NCBI RefSeq assembly: GCF_001540865.1
Contig: NC_033642.1
Span: 3,305,365 to 3,369,364 of the forward strand
Length of the DNA: 64,000 nucleotides
DNA from: Ananas comosus
Taxonomy: Eukaryota; Streptophyta; Magnoliopsida; Poales; Bromeliaceae
Reading direction: 5' to 3'
A program made the translations under genes and the position numbers. How positions within the stretch are numbered: position 1 is the first letter of the stretch; each line of letters opens with the position of its first letter. The notes under the pieces are model-generated. The model made no database searches. It was not told where the DNA came from and saw nothing but the letters and a program-made list of their open reading frames with translations. Below, piece after piece: positions 11,581 to 23,469 of this stretch.

Positions 11581-12270
11581 GTTCTATGACCTAACACCTT
11601 TTAAGAAAGAATCATCATCAAGTGTCACAGTGCATTCTTTTGCAGAAAAAGTAACAGAGTACCCGTCATCACACAGTTGACTTATGCTTATGAGATTAGA
11701 TTTAAGTCCTTCAACATAAAATATATCATTCAAAGTAGGGCCATCAGAGATAGTGACTGTTCCTTTTCCAACAATTTTCGATGACCGACCGTCTCCGAAG
11801 ACAACAAATTCTCCGGAGATTTTATTTAAAGAAGTAAAACAATTTTTATCACCGGTCTTATGTCGTGAACAACCACTATCTAAATACCAAGATGAAGTAT
11901 TATAAGCATGAAGTGAAGTGTGAATGACAAGGCAAGGAAAGAGTTCACCTTTGCGCACCCAAATCTTATGTGTTATGGGTTGCGTCGGGCGACTTGATTG
12001 AGACACGCGTTGCTTGTCGATGATTTGTGTATTTTTCTTCTTTGGATCATCCTTCTTTGGCTTCCATGTTTGTTTCGCCTTCATTTTTGGATCAAATGTC
12101 TTTTGATTGAAAGGTGTCGTGGTGCTCTTAGACTTTTGTTTGCAAAACTTTTTCACATGTCCTACAACACCACAAAGATGACATATTTTGTTAGCAAAGG
12201 AATTCTTAGGACGAACAAACTTACCATGACTCGTAGGAGCCGGTTTTAATCGTTCATCAACTTTCTTCAT
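11581..12270 (-). pseudogene. Gag C-terminus and protease of copia element L
   Basis: A second zinc knuckle, CHLCGVVGHVKKFC, is followed by a Lys-rich linker and the copia protease with active site LDSGCSRHKTGD, then GKGTVTI and LKSNLISISQLCDDGY. The frame is open for 228 codons between flanking stops. It would cleave the polyprotein if the rest were intact. Confidence 0.85.
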
Positions 12271-12939
12271 TCCTTAATCAACGTACGTCCGTTTGTATCC
12301 AAGTCCAAATTTGTTGGTTTGATCGAGTCCTAACATCTTGTCAAGTTTGCTAGACCCAGACGAAAACTTGTTCAAGTCCGATTTGAGTTGAATGATGGTC
12401 TTGGTAAATTCCATGTTCGATTCTCTCGCTTCCGTGTATTGCTTGGTAAGAAAGTTGATATTCTCATCATACGATCCTTTTTCCTTTTCAAACAATGTAC
12501 ATTTATCCAATAAAGAATTGTAAGAATTTGTCAAGCCATCATTTTCTTGCTCGAGGCTCTTAGTTAGTGAATTCAGTTTTGTGTTCTCTCCTTCCAATTC
12601 AAGTAACGTTCGCCACAACTTCTTGTTGTGTTTTGCCATCTTCTTTGATTCTACAACAAAGTGATGGTACGCGGCAACCATGTCATCTTCCTCCGACTCT
12701 TCGTCCGTTGAGTTCTCTAAAGTAGATTTTTCATGCAAAGATGACATGGAGATAGAGTCAGTAGATGCTAAACACATAAATGTAGAATCATATGCAATAA
12801 GTGCAGTGGCATTAATGTCCTCATCACTTGAGGTTGACTCGTCAGAAGATGAATCATCCCAAGTGATGGCTTGCATCGCTTTCTTTTTTAAAGACTTTTT
12901 GTTTGGACAATCCGATGCAATATGACCAAAATCTCTACA
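12271..12939 (-). pseudogene. Gag middle part of copia element L (right of the nested insertion on the coding strand)
   Basis: The segment begins, at the insertion point, with the second half of a zinc knuckle (RDFGHIASDCPNKK). An acidic, serine-rich region and a long coiled-coil-like stretch rich in Glu, Lys and Leu (LWRTLLELEGENTKL, LEQENDGL) follow. The first half of the same knuckle (IQCYKC) lies at 22496-22510 on the far side of the nested element. Confidence 0.85.
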
Positions 12940-12944
12940 CTTAT

Positions 12945-15132
12945 TGTCACGCCTCGGATTACACGTTCCCCGGGCACGCCGACAAATCCGCCGTATACAA
13001 AGAAATTTTTCTGTATACGAAGCGATAGCTGTACCTGTAAAATATACAATACTACAAACAGTAGTATAGAGCTGTAAAGAAACTAAACAAGTAGAATAAA
13101 ACAAGTCTCATATACATATATAAAACCATACCAAAAGTACTCACTCCAGCGAGTTACAAAAAACTGTATGTACATGAACTCAAAACCAAAAGTACGACTA
13201 CCTGTGGTAGGGGATCCTCTATCACCACGACTCGTTGGGTAGGGCTCTAGCTCGCAACGCCCTTGCCTCGATCCTGATCAGCAACAGCAGCAGCCGAAGA
13301 CGATGGCTCTAAAAAAACGGGGTAACAACAGGGCGTGAGAACTACTGTAAAAACAAGTAGTCCTCAGTGGGTGCCGCCCTCAATATCATCGGTCCACCCA
13401 CTAAGTCTACAGAAGAGAGTGAAGATAGTAATAAATGCTGGAATAAAATCTATAGCTACTAGTTATTACATTATCATGCTCTAAACTAACCTACTGTAGA
13501 AATGTCAATCTTGACCGAATCTCTTTAGGGACTGTAATCATACCCGTCTGAGAGACTGTGAATACACTCGTCCCGCCCAGTTGGGACTATCCAGCTACCT
13601 CTATACTAACCAGTTCGTGGAGAGCAAGTCCCACCGGCATGAACGACACCAACGCGAAAGCACAGCGCCCATCTCCGGAATGGCACTCGGGGGAGCTACC
13701 CAACCGAGTATGCAGCGTATCTCTGTCGAGCTCAATCTGGCTCTCACAAGCCTAAGTCAAGTAACCGACTCTAAATGGTCTAACAACCAACAGGTCACGT
13801 GCCCTCGGCACAATCTGACACCGATACAGCGATATGGGTCCACCGTCAACCCCGGCGGCATCCAACAGTCCGGAAGAGTCTGAATGCTACTGTAAAAATA
13901 CGCTAGGCATCTCAGCACGAGCGTAACTGCACTCTAAACTACCCGGGGTATCCATCACACTCATACTGCGAAGATACAAATTTACAACGGCTCCTAAAGC
14001 TAAATCAGGTAATGAAACAGGTGACAGGTCCAAATCGCCGGTTTTCTCCTAATTAAATTTTCAAGTCCAACATGTATAGTTTAACTAGATTCTACACATA
14101 CTTCAAATTTAGATTTCAGCCAATATACTACTCAATGAATTTAAGCGAGTACGAAATATAAACAATCGGAAACTATACATGTTTCCTAATCTCTACTTAG
14201 GAGTAAATCCGATGAAAACCCACCTCAAATGCTAACTCCTGACAGCGAAGGCAGTCTCGAACCAATAATAATTCCTGCTGGATCAACTGAAATCCTCAAA
14301 GTCCAGAAATCGAGCTATCTCCAAGCTCTATATATCGAAATTCGTCAATTATGTCCGAATACAACAATAGCAGAGTAAATAGGAGTTCGATCAAGCTAAC
14401 CTTCACTAAATTCAGCAATCTTGAGCTTCATGGATTCCTCTCGAAGTCCTGAATCCAACGAACTAAGTTTCGTCGCAATCCGACACTCCTACGTCATGTA
14501 CGAGCCGAAACGCAAACGGTCAACGCTGGAATTCTGCAAGAACAGCATCCTTGACCTTGAAGTAGTAAGGACTTGCAATGGTTGGAGGAATTGATAAACA
14601 TCTCACCTCCAAAGCTATTCGAACCCCGGCGCGACGTCGAGAACAACGAAAATGCACCCTCGCACGGCCTCCTCGCGATGCTACGGTAATAATCATATGC
14701 TCGAACGGCTCTGCGACGCGGCGTCGGCGACGAAACACAACACCCGAGCTCCTCCACGATCGGACCAAGCTAGAGAGAGAGAAGAGAAGAAGCCAGAGAA
14801 AACTCTCTCTCTCTGTTCTACACGTCTAAATAGAGAGGGAGGGAATGGGTGACACGAATGAGGTGGAAAAAGACCAAAACACCCTCTCACATACCCTGAT
14901 GTACCGGTACACAGGCCTGTGTATCGGTACAAAGGCCAACCCGAGAGCAGTCTGCGCACAACCCTGTGCAGTGTACCGGTACACCATGCTGGCTGTACCG
15001 GTACAGCAAGGAGAGAAACCTGCTATTTGCATATTTCTTTGCCAAATGCTGCTCTCGCGTCGCACAGAGTCTGTTTTGTATCTATTTCGCGCCAACGAGA
15101 CTCAGACTTGTCCCGACACTCTGCAGATAGCA
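12945..15132 (-). repeat. 3' LTR of element F
   Basis: It matches 20275-22490 over nearly its full length, with scattered differences. At the inner edge the match stops at GACACTCTGCAGA: the tip reads TGCTATCTGCAG on the - strand rather than the TGTGAGATCCC tip of the 5' LTR. The inner boundary is set by the adjacent polypurine tract and a terminal TG, and is uncertain by some bases. Confidence 0.85.
14898..15008 (-). repeat. Cluster of GTACCGGTAC palindromes (3' LTR of F)
   Basis: GTACCGGTAC occurs at 14901-14910, 14973-14982 and 14995-15004, and GTATCGGTAC at 14921-14930. The last is intact GTACCGGTAC in the 5' LTR of the same element, so this is a C-to-T change after insertion. Confidence 0.9.
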
Positions 15133-15145
15133 AATTCTCCCTCAC
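15133..15145 (-). other. Polypurine tract of element F
   Basis: On the - strand GTGAGGGAGAATT lies between the polyprotein end and the LTR. It is shorter and less G-rich than that of element A, so the placement is moderate. Confidence 0.6.
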
Positions 15146-15179
15146 TACAAAAGTTTCGTTCGCGAAACTTAAGCATACC

Positions 15180-15720
15180 TCAGCTCTGGGCATCGAACAG
15201 ATAGGGATAGGACTCCCTCATCATCGTCTCAGGCTCCCAAGTCGCCTCGCGCTCCTCGTGATTACTCCACTGCACCTTTACATATGGGATGACCCGATTG
15301 CGCAATTCTTTCGTCTCCCGAGCAAGAATCCGCAACGGTCGCTCCTCGTATCTCAGATCCTCTCCAATCTCAAGTGGAGTGAAGTCAATCACGTGAGAAT
15401 GATCGAAAACATATTTCCTTAATGCTGAGACGTGGAAGACATCGTGAATGCCAGCTAGTCGCGGGGGTAGAGCTATCCTGTATGCAATTGGTCCCACTCG
15501 CTCCAATACCTCAAAAGGGCCAACGAAACGTGGACTAAGCTTTCCACGTACTCCAAATCGGCGAATCCCTCTTGACGGCGAGACTTTGAGGAATATATGA
15601 TCTCCAACCTGAAACTCTAAGTCTCGTCTCTTGATATCGGCGTAGCTCCTCTGGCGGCTCTGGACTGTCAAAAGGTGTTGTCGAACAACTCTCACATTTT
15701 CCTCAGCCTCAATCAAGATT
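15180..15720 (-). pseudogene. Integrase C-terminus and chromodomain of F
   Basis: The frame includes GDHIFLKVSPSRG, GKLSPRFVGPFEVLERVG and FHVSALRKYVFD, ending with the chromodomain-like VKVQWSNHEEREATWEPE and a stop after YPYLFDAQS. It is joined to the preceding integrase part by a one-base frameshift near 15716. Confidence 0.88.
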
Positions 15721-16590
15721 CAGGCCCAAGCGTCTTCCTCTCACCCACATCGCTCCAAAACAAAGGGGATCGACATTTGCGTCCATACAACGCCTCAAAC
15801 GGAGCCATCTGGATGCTTGTTTGATAGCTGTTGTTGTACGCAAATTTAACGAGTCTCAAATGTCGATACCACCCTCCTCCAAAATCCAGGACGCATGCTC
15901 TCAGCATGTCCTCTAGAGTCTGAGTGGTCCACTCTTACTGACCATCTGTCTGTGGGTGGAACACCGTGCTGAACTGCAGCTGTGTACCCAAAGCTGTCTG
16001 TAGACTCCTCCAGAAGTGCGATACAAATCTCGGGTCCCTATCAGATACAATCGACCTCGGCACACCATGCAGCCTGACAATCTCATCCAGATATAGCTGC
16101 GCGAGTCTCTCTCTGGACCAGGTGGTCTGAACTGGTAGGAAGTGGGCAGATTTAGTCAGTCTATCCACTATCACCCAAATAGCATCGAAACCACCCTGAG
16201 CTCTAGGCAACCCCACAATAAAGCCCATCGTGATTTGCTCCCATTTCCACTCAGGCATTGGTAGACTCAGAAGCTTGCCAGCAGGTACCTGATGCTCTGC
16301 CTTTACTTGTTGACAAGTCAGACTCTGAGCCACAAATCTGCCAATGTCTCTCTTTATTCCGTTCCACCAAAACTGTGCCTTTAAATCCTTATACATCTTG
16401 GTTCCACCTGGGTGAACTGTATAAGGAGAGCAATGAGCCTCTCTTAAGATGTCCTCTCGGATCCCTGAATCCACAGGCACACACAGTCGGTCCCTGTACT
16501 GTAGTACTCCCGAACTGTCCACAGAAAAGCCCTCAGCCTGTCCCCGATCTATCTGCTCTCGAATCATAGACAAGTACGGATCTCCATTCT
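15713..16590 (-). pseudogene. Integrase of F
   Basis: The zinc region has [13 protein letters not shown] but AQSLTC, so the first Cys of the HHCC motif is Ser. The catalytic core carries [26 protein letters not shown] and HPQTDGQ. A TAA stop follows directly at about 15935, and the next part (LRACVLDFGGGWY, FAYNNSYQ) continues to 15713. Confidence 0.87.
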
Positions 16591-17110
16591 GTTTCTCTCG
16601 GATCCTGTCCAACAGAGTGGGCTGCAAGACCAGAGACATCAGTCTCGCAATAGATCCAGGGGACACTATCTCGAGTCTCAACCGCTGTAGCTCCTCGAGT
16701 AACGGCCTCTGCTGAGTAATCAATAAGCTCAAGCTCTGCACTGCCTTCCTGCTCAACGCATCTGCCACCACATTCGCCTTGCCGAGATGATACTGAATAC
16801 TAATGTCATAGATCTTCAGTAACTCCAACCACCGGCGCTGCGTCAGATTCAATCCCTTTTGGGTGAACAGATACTTGAGACTTTTATGATCGGTAAATAC
16901 CTCACAGCGCTCGCCATACAAATAATGCCGCCACAACTTCAAAGGAAAAACTACCGCAGCAAGCTCCAAGTCATGTATAAGGTAATTCTTCTCATAATCC
17001 TTTAACTGCATTGAAGCATAAGCAATTACCCTACCATGCTGCATTAACACACAAACCAATCCACTGTGCGATGCATCACTAAAGATCACAAATCCTTCCC
17101 CCATCACTGG
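16591..17110 (-). pseudogene. RNase H of F
   Basis: Catalytic acidic positions are seen in [25 protein letters not shown] and [12 protein letters not shown], and the domain ends [12 protein letters not shown]. The junction with RT at about 17100 is shifted by frame, so RT and RNase H are not in one open frame. Confidence 0.87.
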
Positions 17111-18383
17111 AAAGGCAAGGATAGGAGCTGAAAATAATCTGTCTCAACTCATCAAAGCTCCTCTGACAATTCTCACTCCAGATAAACTTAATTTCTTTAC
17201 GAGTCAGTCGAGTGAGTGGTGTGGAAAGCTTCGCAAAGCCCTCCACAAATCGACGGTAATATCCTGCCAGTCCTAGAAAACTCCGCACCTTAGTCACCGT
17301 CGTCGGTCTAGGCCAATCCCGAATAGAATCAATCTTCTTCGGGTCAACTGCTACTCCGTCTGCTGATATCACGTGGCCCAAGAAAGCCACATCCCGTAAC
17401 CAGAACTCGCACTTCTTTAACTTGGCATACAACTTCTTCTCTCTCAGAAGCTGTAGCACAGTCCTCAAGTGCTCCTCATGCTCGGCATCGCTCCAGGAGT
17501 ATATCAGAATGTCATCGATGAAAACTACTACAAATCTATCCAAGAACGGCTTGAACACTCTGTTCATCAAATCCATGAATGCGGTAGGGGCATTCGTCAA
17601 CCCAAAGGCTATCACCGTAAATTCATAATGCCCATACCGAGTCCGAAAAGCCGTCTTGGGAACATCCTCGGCCCTCACCCTCAGCTGGTGGTAACCGGAT
17701 TGGAGATCAATCTTCGAGAAGACACAAGATCCTTGTAGCTGATCAAACAGATCATCAATGCGCGGTAAAGGATACTTGTTCTTGATGGTCACCTTATTCA
17801 GCTCCCGGTAATCCACACATAACCTGAACGAACCATCCTTCTTTTTTACAAATAACAATGACGCTCCCCAAGGCGACACACTGGGTCTTACATACCCCTT
17901 ATCCATCAAATCCTGAAGCTGCGCCTTTAGCTCTCTCAACTCCGCCGGTGCCATCCGATAAGATACCTTTGAGATTGGTGCAGTTTCAGGAAGTACATTA
18001 ATCACGAACTCAATCTCTCTCTCTGGCGGCATCGTCGTCAACTTAGGGGGAAACACATCTGGAAACTCGCGGACTACAGGAATATCCTCGAGTCCCGGTG
18101 CCGCCGTAGGTACCTCTAAAACAGTCGCCAGAAAGGCAACACATCCTCTACTTATCAGCTGTTGAGCCCTCGCCGAAGATATCCAAGTGGCAAACAGCGT
18201 ACTCCTACAGCCTCTAAAAGTAAACTCCTCCTGGCCTGACTCGCGGAACGTCGCTGTCCTCGCTTCACATTCGATCGTAGTACAGTACCGCGCCAGCCAA
18301 TCCATACCGAGCACGACGTCGAAATCCTGCAGCTGCCCTAACACCAACAGGTCTGCGGGCATGATCCACGAATCCAACTGCAC
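17079..18383 (-). pseudogene. Protease end and reverse transcriptase of F
   Basis: The 434-codon open frame holds the protease tail ([11 protein letters not shown]), the RT blocks [49 protein letters not shown] and [15 protein letters not shown], and the catalytic FIDDILIYS. The connection ([25 protein letters not shown]) follows. All core catalytic aspartates of RT are present, and this is the best preserved RT of the window. Confidence 0.92.
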
Positions 18384-18410
18384 CGGACACGACCAACAAC
18401 ACTCTGCAAC

Positions 18411-18980
18411 CTATAAAATATGGTCCGGTATCTGCACTTCTAATGCCTGAGACAATACCCCTAACACTAGACCATGTAACAATGCAAATGCTCGGCTAAT
18501 AAAGGAATGCGATGCACCAGTATCAAAAAGTGTACGAGCTCTAATGCCAGAAATCAGAATGATACCTGCCACCACTTGGTCGGCTGCTAAAAAATTCTCC
18601 ACCTGGGCTGCATATACCCTGACGCTCGGAGCCCGCTGTCGCCGCTCGCCCTGACGAGGCATAGACGATCTGTCCTCCCGGCGGAAACTCGGAGCTGCTC
18701 CAAAAGACTGCAGAGGTTCTGGCTGTGCTGATGCGATGGATGGTGCTGGTGATACTGCTCGGGGACACGCTGATCTCATATGTCCGGGCTAATCGCAACT
18801 GTAACGCATGCCCTCTCTCTGCTCGCACTGTCGGGGCCAGTGTGGTCCCCCGTAGATCACACACTGCGGTGTCCTCTGAGTCTGCCTTTGCTGACGGGAT
18901 CCCCTGGAATGCTTACGCTCCGAAGACCCACGACCCTAAGAGCGTGATCGTAGCGGTCTCGGTGGACGCCTGCTGCTCGA
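18411..18980 (-). pseudogene. Gag zinc-knuckle tail and protease start of F
   Basis: Protease active site LFDTGASHSFISRAF follows VVAGIILISGIRARTL. The knuckle region upstream (CDL/CVIC-type followed by PGHMRSACP) is split between frames near 18780-18864. A stop after IPDHIL at 18411 separates it from the frame starting at 18383. Confidence 0.82.
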
Positions 18981-19979
18981 CTATCCAGCCTCATCTGAAA
19001 AGGGGCGCTTCCTGTCCTGACTCTGCCCCACGGCCTGAGTCCTCTCCTGCAGCGACACCTCACCTCTCTCCACCCATAAGTCCTGCTCTATGGACGCATC
19101 CAGGGTCCTCGATCTCTGCGCCCGCACTAACCTGAAGATGTCGAGTCTCAGTCCCTGCTCAAACAGATAAACCCTGTGTGCCTCGTCCCTGGCCACAAAT
19201 GGCACATAGTTCAGGAGTTGAGTAAACTCCCGAATGTACTCCTGCACTGGCCGATTCCCCTGCTGAATCCTCTTCAAATCCTCCTCGAGCTTCTGTTTCA
19301 CACTGTTGGAAAAATACATCCCAAACAGCATTCCACAAAACTCATCCCATCTCAGCTGCAACGCTACCAGTCTCTGCTCTCTCCTTACTCTCCTCCACCA
19401 GGCGTGGGCATCACCTGCCAAGCAATGGACTCCCAAAGATACCTGCTCCCACTCAGGAATGAATAGATCCTCAAATAACTTCTCCATCGCACTGACCCGG
19501 CCCTCAACAACCCAGGCCTTAGTGCAACTGCCATCAAAGGTCGGCGGATCAAAATGGCGAAAACGAGCCAACCCCTATGTCAACCGCTCCTGCTCGGCCT
19601 CTGTCAACTGTACTGGCCTCCTAGCAGGTGCAACTGGCGCTGCAGGAAGCTCCACTGGTGGGGGCATAGCTGCGGCCGATGCTGTCACTGGAGTAGTCGG
19701 AGGTGGAATGGCCTGCTCTGGTGCTCTCGGTACTGTACTTGATGACGGAGCTACTCTCTCACACAATCTCTCCAGCAACTTCCCCTGCCGCCTCGTCACC
19801 TCTGTCAGGGCGGCTATCTGTGCACTCAAATCAGGAGGTGCACCCACCTCCGGTCGGGTCCTCTGCTCCACAACAGGGGGTGCATTCGCTTCAGGTGGTG
19901 CACTCGGCTCAGCCTGCTCAGGCATCTCAGGCGGTGCGGCACGATCTCTGAGCGACGGTGGACCTCGGCGACGATACAT
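18981..19979 (-). pseudogene. gag of F
   Basis: A methionine at 19979 starts MYRRRGPPSLRDRAAPPE, a Pro/Ala-rich leader with a short helical stretch (QIAALTEVTRRQGKLLERL). A TAG near 19574 interrupts it just before LARFRHFDPPTFDG, the capsid-like domain with AHAWWRRVR and NRPVQEYIREF. Without the stop, leader and capsid form one gag. Confidence 0.85.
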
Positions 19980-20254
19980 AGCTGTAGAGAACAAAACAGG
20001 GGTCAGATACAACAAAAACACTTTCGACCAAATCAACGAAAGTCTGGAAGGCGGCCCCTGTTTCTCCTCAAAATTATGTCATCTGCAGCTAACATAATTT
20101 CTCTGGACCGAAACAAACACTCAATCACTCACTCCACTCTAGGAGGAGTCAAACAACTAATCGTTGACTTTCGCAATAAATCACGCCTCTCGCGTCTTGC
20201 CTTCCTAAGGTTTGCCAAACTTAGGTTTCCTAGGTCCCAACAACCTAATGCTAA

Positions 20255-20266
20255 GCTCTGATACCA
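20255..20266 (-). other. Primer binding site of F
   Basis: On the - strand TGGTATCAGAGC begins a few bases after the 5' LTR end. This is the classic complement of the 3' end of initiator tRNA-Met used by plant LTR retrotransposons. Confidence 0.93.
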
Positions 20267-20274
20267 ACTTAATC

Positions 20275-22490
20275 TGTCACGCCCCGGATTACACGTTCCC
20301 TGGGCACGCCAACAAATCCGACGTATACAAAAGAATTTCTCCTGTATACGAAGCGATAGCTGTATCTGTAAAACATACAATACTACAAACAGTAGTATAG
20401 AGCTGTAAAGAAACTAAACAGGTAGAATAAAACAAGTCTCATATACATATATAAAACCATACCAAAAGTACTCACTCCAGCGAGTTACAAAAAACTGTAT
20501 GTACATGAACTCAAAACCAAAAGTATGACTACCTGTGGTAGGGGATCCTCTATCACCACGACTCGTCGGGTGGGGCTCTAGTTCGCAACGCCCTTGCCTC
20601 AGCAACAGCAGCAGCCGAAGACGATGGCTCTGCAAAAATGGGGTAACAACAGGGCGTGAGAACTACTGTAAAAATAAGTAATCCTCAGTGGGTGCCGCCC
20701 TCAACATTATCGGTCCACCGACTAAGTCTACAGAAGGGAGCGAAGATAGTAATAAATACTGGAATAAAATCTACAGCTACTAGTTATTACACTATCATGC
20801 TCTAAACTAACCTACTGTAGAAATATCAATCATGACCGAATCTCTTTACGGACTGTAATCATACCCGTCCCAGGGACTGTGAATACACCCATCCCGCCTA
20901 GTTGGGACTATCTAGCTACCTCCACACTAATCAGTTCGTGGAGAGCAAGTCCCTCCGGCATGAACGACACCAACGCGAAAGCACAGCGCCCGTCTCCGGA
21001 GTGGCATTCGGGGGAGCTACCCAACCGAGTATGCAACGTATCTCTGTCGAGCTCAATCTGGCTCTCACAAGCCTAAGTCAAGTAATCGACTCTAAATGGT
21101 CTAACAACCAACAGGTCACGTACCCTCGGCACAATCCGACACCGATACAGCGATATGGGTCCACCGTCAACCCCGACGGCACCCAACAGTCCGGAACAGT
21201 CTCAATGCTACTGTAAAAATACGCTAGGCATCTCAGCACGAGCGTAACTGCACTCTAAACTACCTAGGGTATCCATCACACTCATACTGCGAAGATATAA
21301 ATTTACAACGGCTCATAGAGCTAAATCAGGTAATGAAACAAGTGAAAGGTCCAAATCGCCGGTTTTCTCCTAATTAAATTTCTAAATCCAACATGTATAG
21401 TTTAACTAGATTCTACACATGCTTCAAATTCAGATTTCAGCCAATATACTACTCAATGAATTTAAGCGAGTACGAAGTATAAACAATCGGAAATTATACT
21501 TGTTTAGTAATCTCTACTTAGGAGTAAACTCGATGAAAACCCACCTCAAATGCTAACTCCGGGCAGCGAAGGGAGTCTCGAACCAATAATAATTCCTGCT
21601 GGATCAACTGAAATTCTCAAAGTCCAAAAATCGAGCTATCTCCAAGCTCTACATATCGAAATCCGTCAATTCTGTCCAAATAAAATAGCAGCAGAGTAAA
21701 TAGGAGTTCGATCAAGCTAACCTTCACCAAATTCAGCAATCTTAGGCTTTGTGGATTCCTCTCGAAGTCCTGAATCCAACGAACCAAGTTTCGTCGCAAT
21801 CCGACACTCCTACGTCGTGTACGAGCCGAAACGCCGACGGTCGATGCTGGAATTCTGCAAGAACAGCATCCTTGAGCTTGAAGTAGTAAGGACTTGCAAT
21901 GGTTGGAGGAATTGATAAACATCTCACCTCCAAAGCTATTCGAACCCCGGCGCGACGCCGAGAATAGCGAAAACGCACCCTCGCCCGACCTCCTCGCGAT
22001 GCTACGGCAACAATCGTATGCTCGAACGACTCCGTGACACGGCGTCGGCGACGAAACACATCACCCGAGCTCCTCCACGATCGGACCAAGCTAGAGAGAG
22101 AGAGGAGAAGAAACCAGAGAAAACTCTCTCTTTTTGCTCTACACGTCTAAATAGAGAGGGAGGGAATGGGTGACACAAACAAGGTGGAAAAAGACCAAAA
22201 CACCCTCTCACCTACCTTGGTGTACCGGTACACGGGCCTGTGTACCGGTACAAAGGCCAACCCGAGAGCAGTCTGCGCACAACCCTGTGCAGTGTACCGG
22301 TACACCTTGCTGGCTGTACCGGTACAACAAGCAGAGAAACCTGCTATTTGCAGATTTCTTTGCCAAAGGCTGCTCTCGCGTCGCACAGTGTCCGTTTTGC
22401 GTCTATTTCGCGCCAACGAGACTCAGACTTGTCCCGACACTCTCCAGAGCTGTCGACAAACCTTTACCGCCAAACACCAGGGATCTCACA
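20275..22490 (-). repeat. 5' LTR of element F
   Basis: The 2216-base LTR runs from TGTCACGCCCCGG at the inner side to CTCACA at the outer side, next to the target duplication CTTAT. GTACCGGTAC copies lie at 22222-22231, 22242-22251, 22294-22303 and 22316-22325. Confidence 0.93.
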
Positions 22491-22495
22491 CTTAT

Positions 22496-23437
22496 AGCAT
22501 TGGATTTGTCCTTCAACATTCTTCTTTTCTTTTGTAAAGTCTTTTGAAAAGTTTTTAGATTTCTTAAACTTAGAAGAAGAAGTCCCCCCTTTTGATTTAT
22601 TTTGCTTAGAGAGAGTTGACTTGGAAGGAAACTTCTTTCTAAAGTTCCGACGAAACTTCTTCGTCAAAAGTGCCAATTGTTTTTCGAACTCCTCCAAGGT
22701 TGGGTCCGAATTCGAATCCATAGACGAAGACTCCAAGTCGCCTCCTTTAGTTGATTTAAGTGCCATACCTGAAGCTTTAGAAGACAACTTGGAAGAAGAT
22801 GAATTAGACGGAAAAGTCATTTCATAAGTTTGAAGTGCACCAACTAATTCATCAACTTTTAATTCGTCCGGATGTTTTACCGTTTCTATAGCCGCAACCT
22901 TTGGACGAAAACGTTCGGGAGGGGTTCTTAAAATTTTTCGATCAATCTTAGGTTCAGAAATATTTTCACCCAAGTTAGCACAAGTATTAACAATATCTTG
23001 AAGACGAGTATAATACTCGGTAAAGGTTTTATATTATTCCATACGGATAGAATCAAATCTACTAGTCAACATCTGTAATTTTTGAACCTTTACCAAGCTT
23101 GTACCCTCATGTGTAACTTGTAAAGTGTCCCAAATTTTTTTGGCAGTTTCACCCGCCGAAACTCGAGAAAATTCGGTTTGATTCAAACATTAAATAAAGC
23201 ATTGATACACTTCCCATTGAACGAAGATAGTTCATTTTCCTCTTTCGTCCACTTGTTTCTAGGTTTGGGATCCATAACATTATCGACTACTTCGGTAGAA
23301 TGTTTCCATCCGAATTCAATTGCTTGCCAAACCCTCTCGTCAATGGCAATAAGAAACGCTCTCATTCGAACTTTCCAATAAGCGTAATTAGTGCCATTAA
23401 TGAGAGGGGGTCGATTAATGTTACCTCCCTCGGCCAT
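22496..23437 (-). pseudogene. gag N-terminal part of copia element L
   Basis: Starting at the ATG at 23437, AEGGNINRPPLINGTNY and WKVRMRAFLIAIDERVW are typical of the UBN2-type gag of SIRE-like copia elements. Later parts include WDTLQVTHEGTSLVK, ALQTYEM and a Ser/Lys-rich tail leading into a zinc knuckle (IQCYKC) cut by element F. In-frame stops lie at about 23190 and 23034. Confidence 0.86.
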
Positions 23438-23455
23438 AGTTTACAACCTATACCC

Positions 23456-23467
23456 GCTCTGATACCA
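23456..23467 (-). other. Primer binding site of copia element L
   Basis: TGGTATCAGAGC on the - strand, two bases after the LTR end TATCGTTCA. Confidence 0.92.
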
Positions 23468-23469
23468 CT

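Larger units (their letters stand above)
12945..22490 (-). mobile_element. Ty3/gypsy Tekay-like element F nested in copia gag
   Basis: The element spans 9546 bases, begins TGTCACGCC and ends CTCACA on the + strand, and is flanked by the exact duplication CTTAT (12940-12944 and 22491-22495). On the - strand it has a 5' LTR, primer site, gag, protease, RT, RNase H, integrase, chromodomain, polypurine tract and 3' LTR. It is nearly complete, with a handful of stops and frameshifts. It interrupts the codons of the copia zinc knuckle. Confidence 0.95.
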
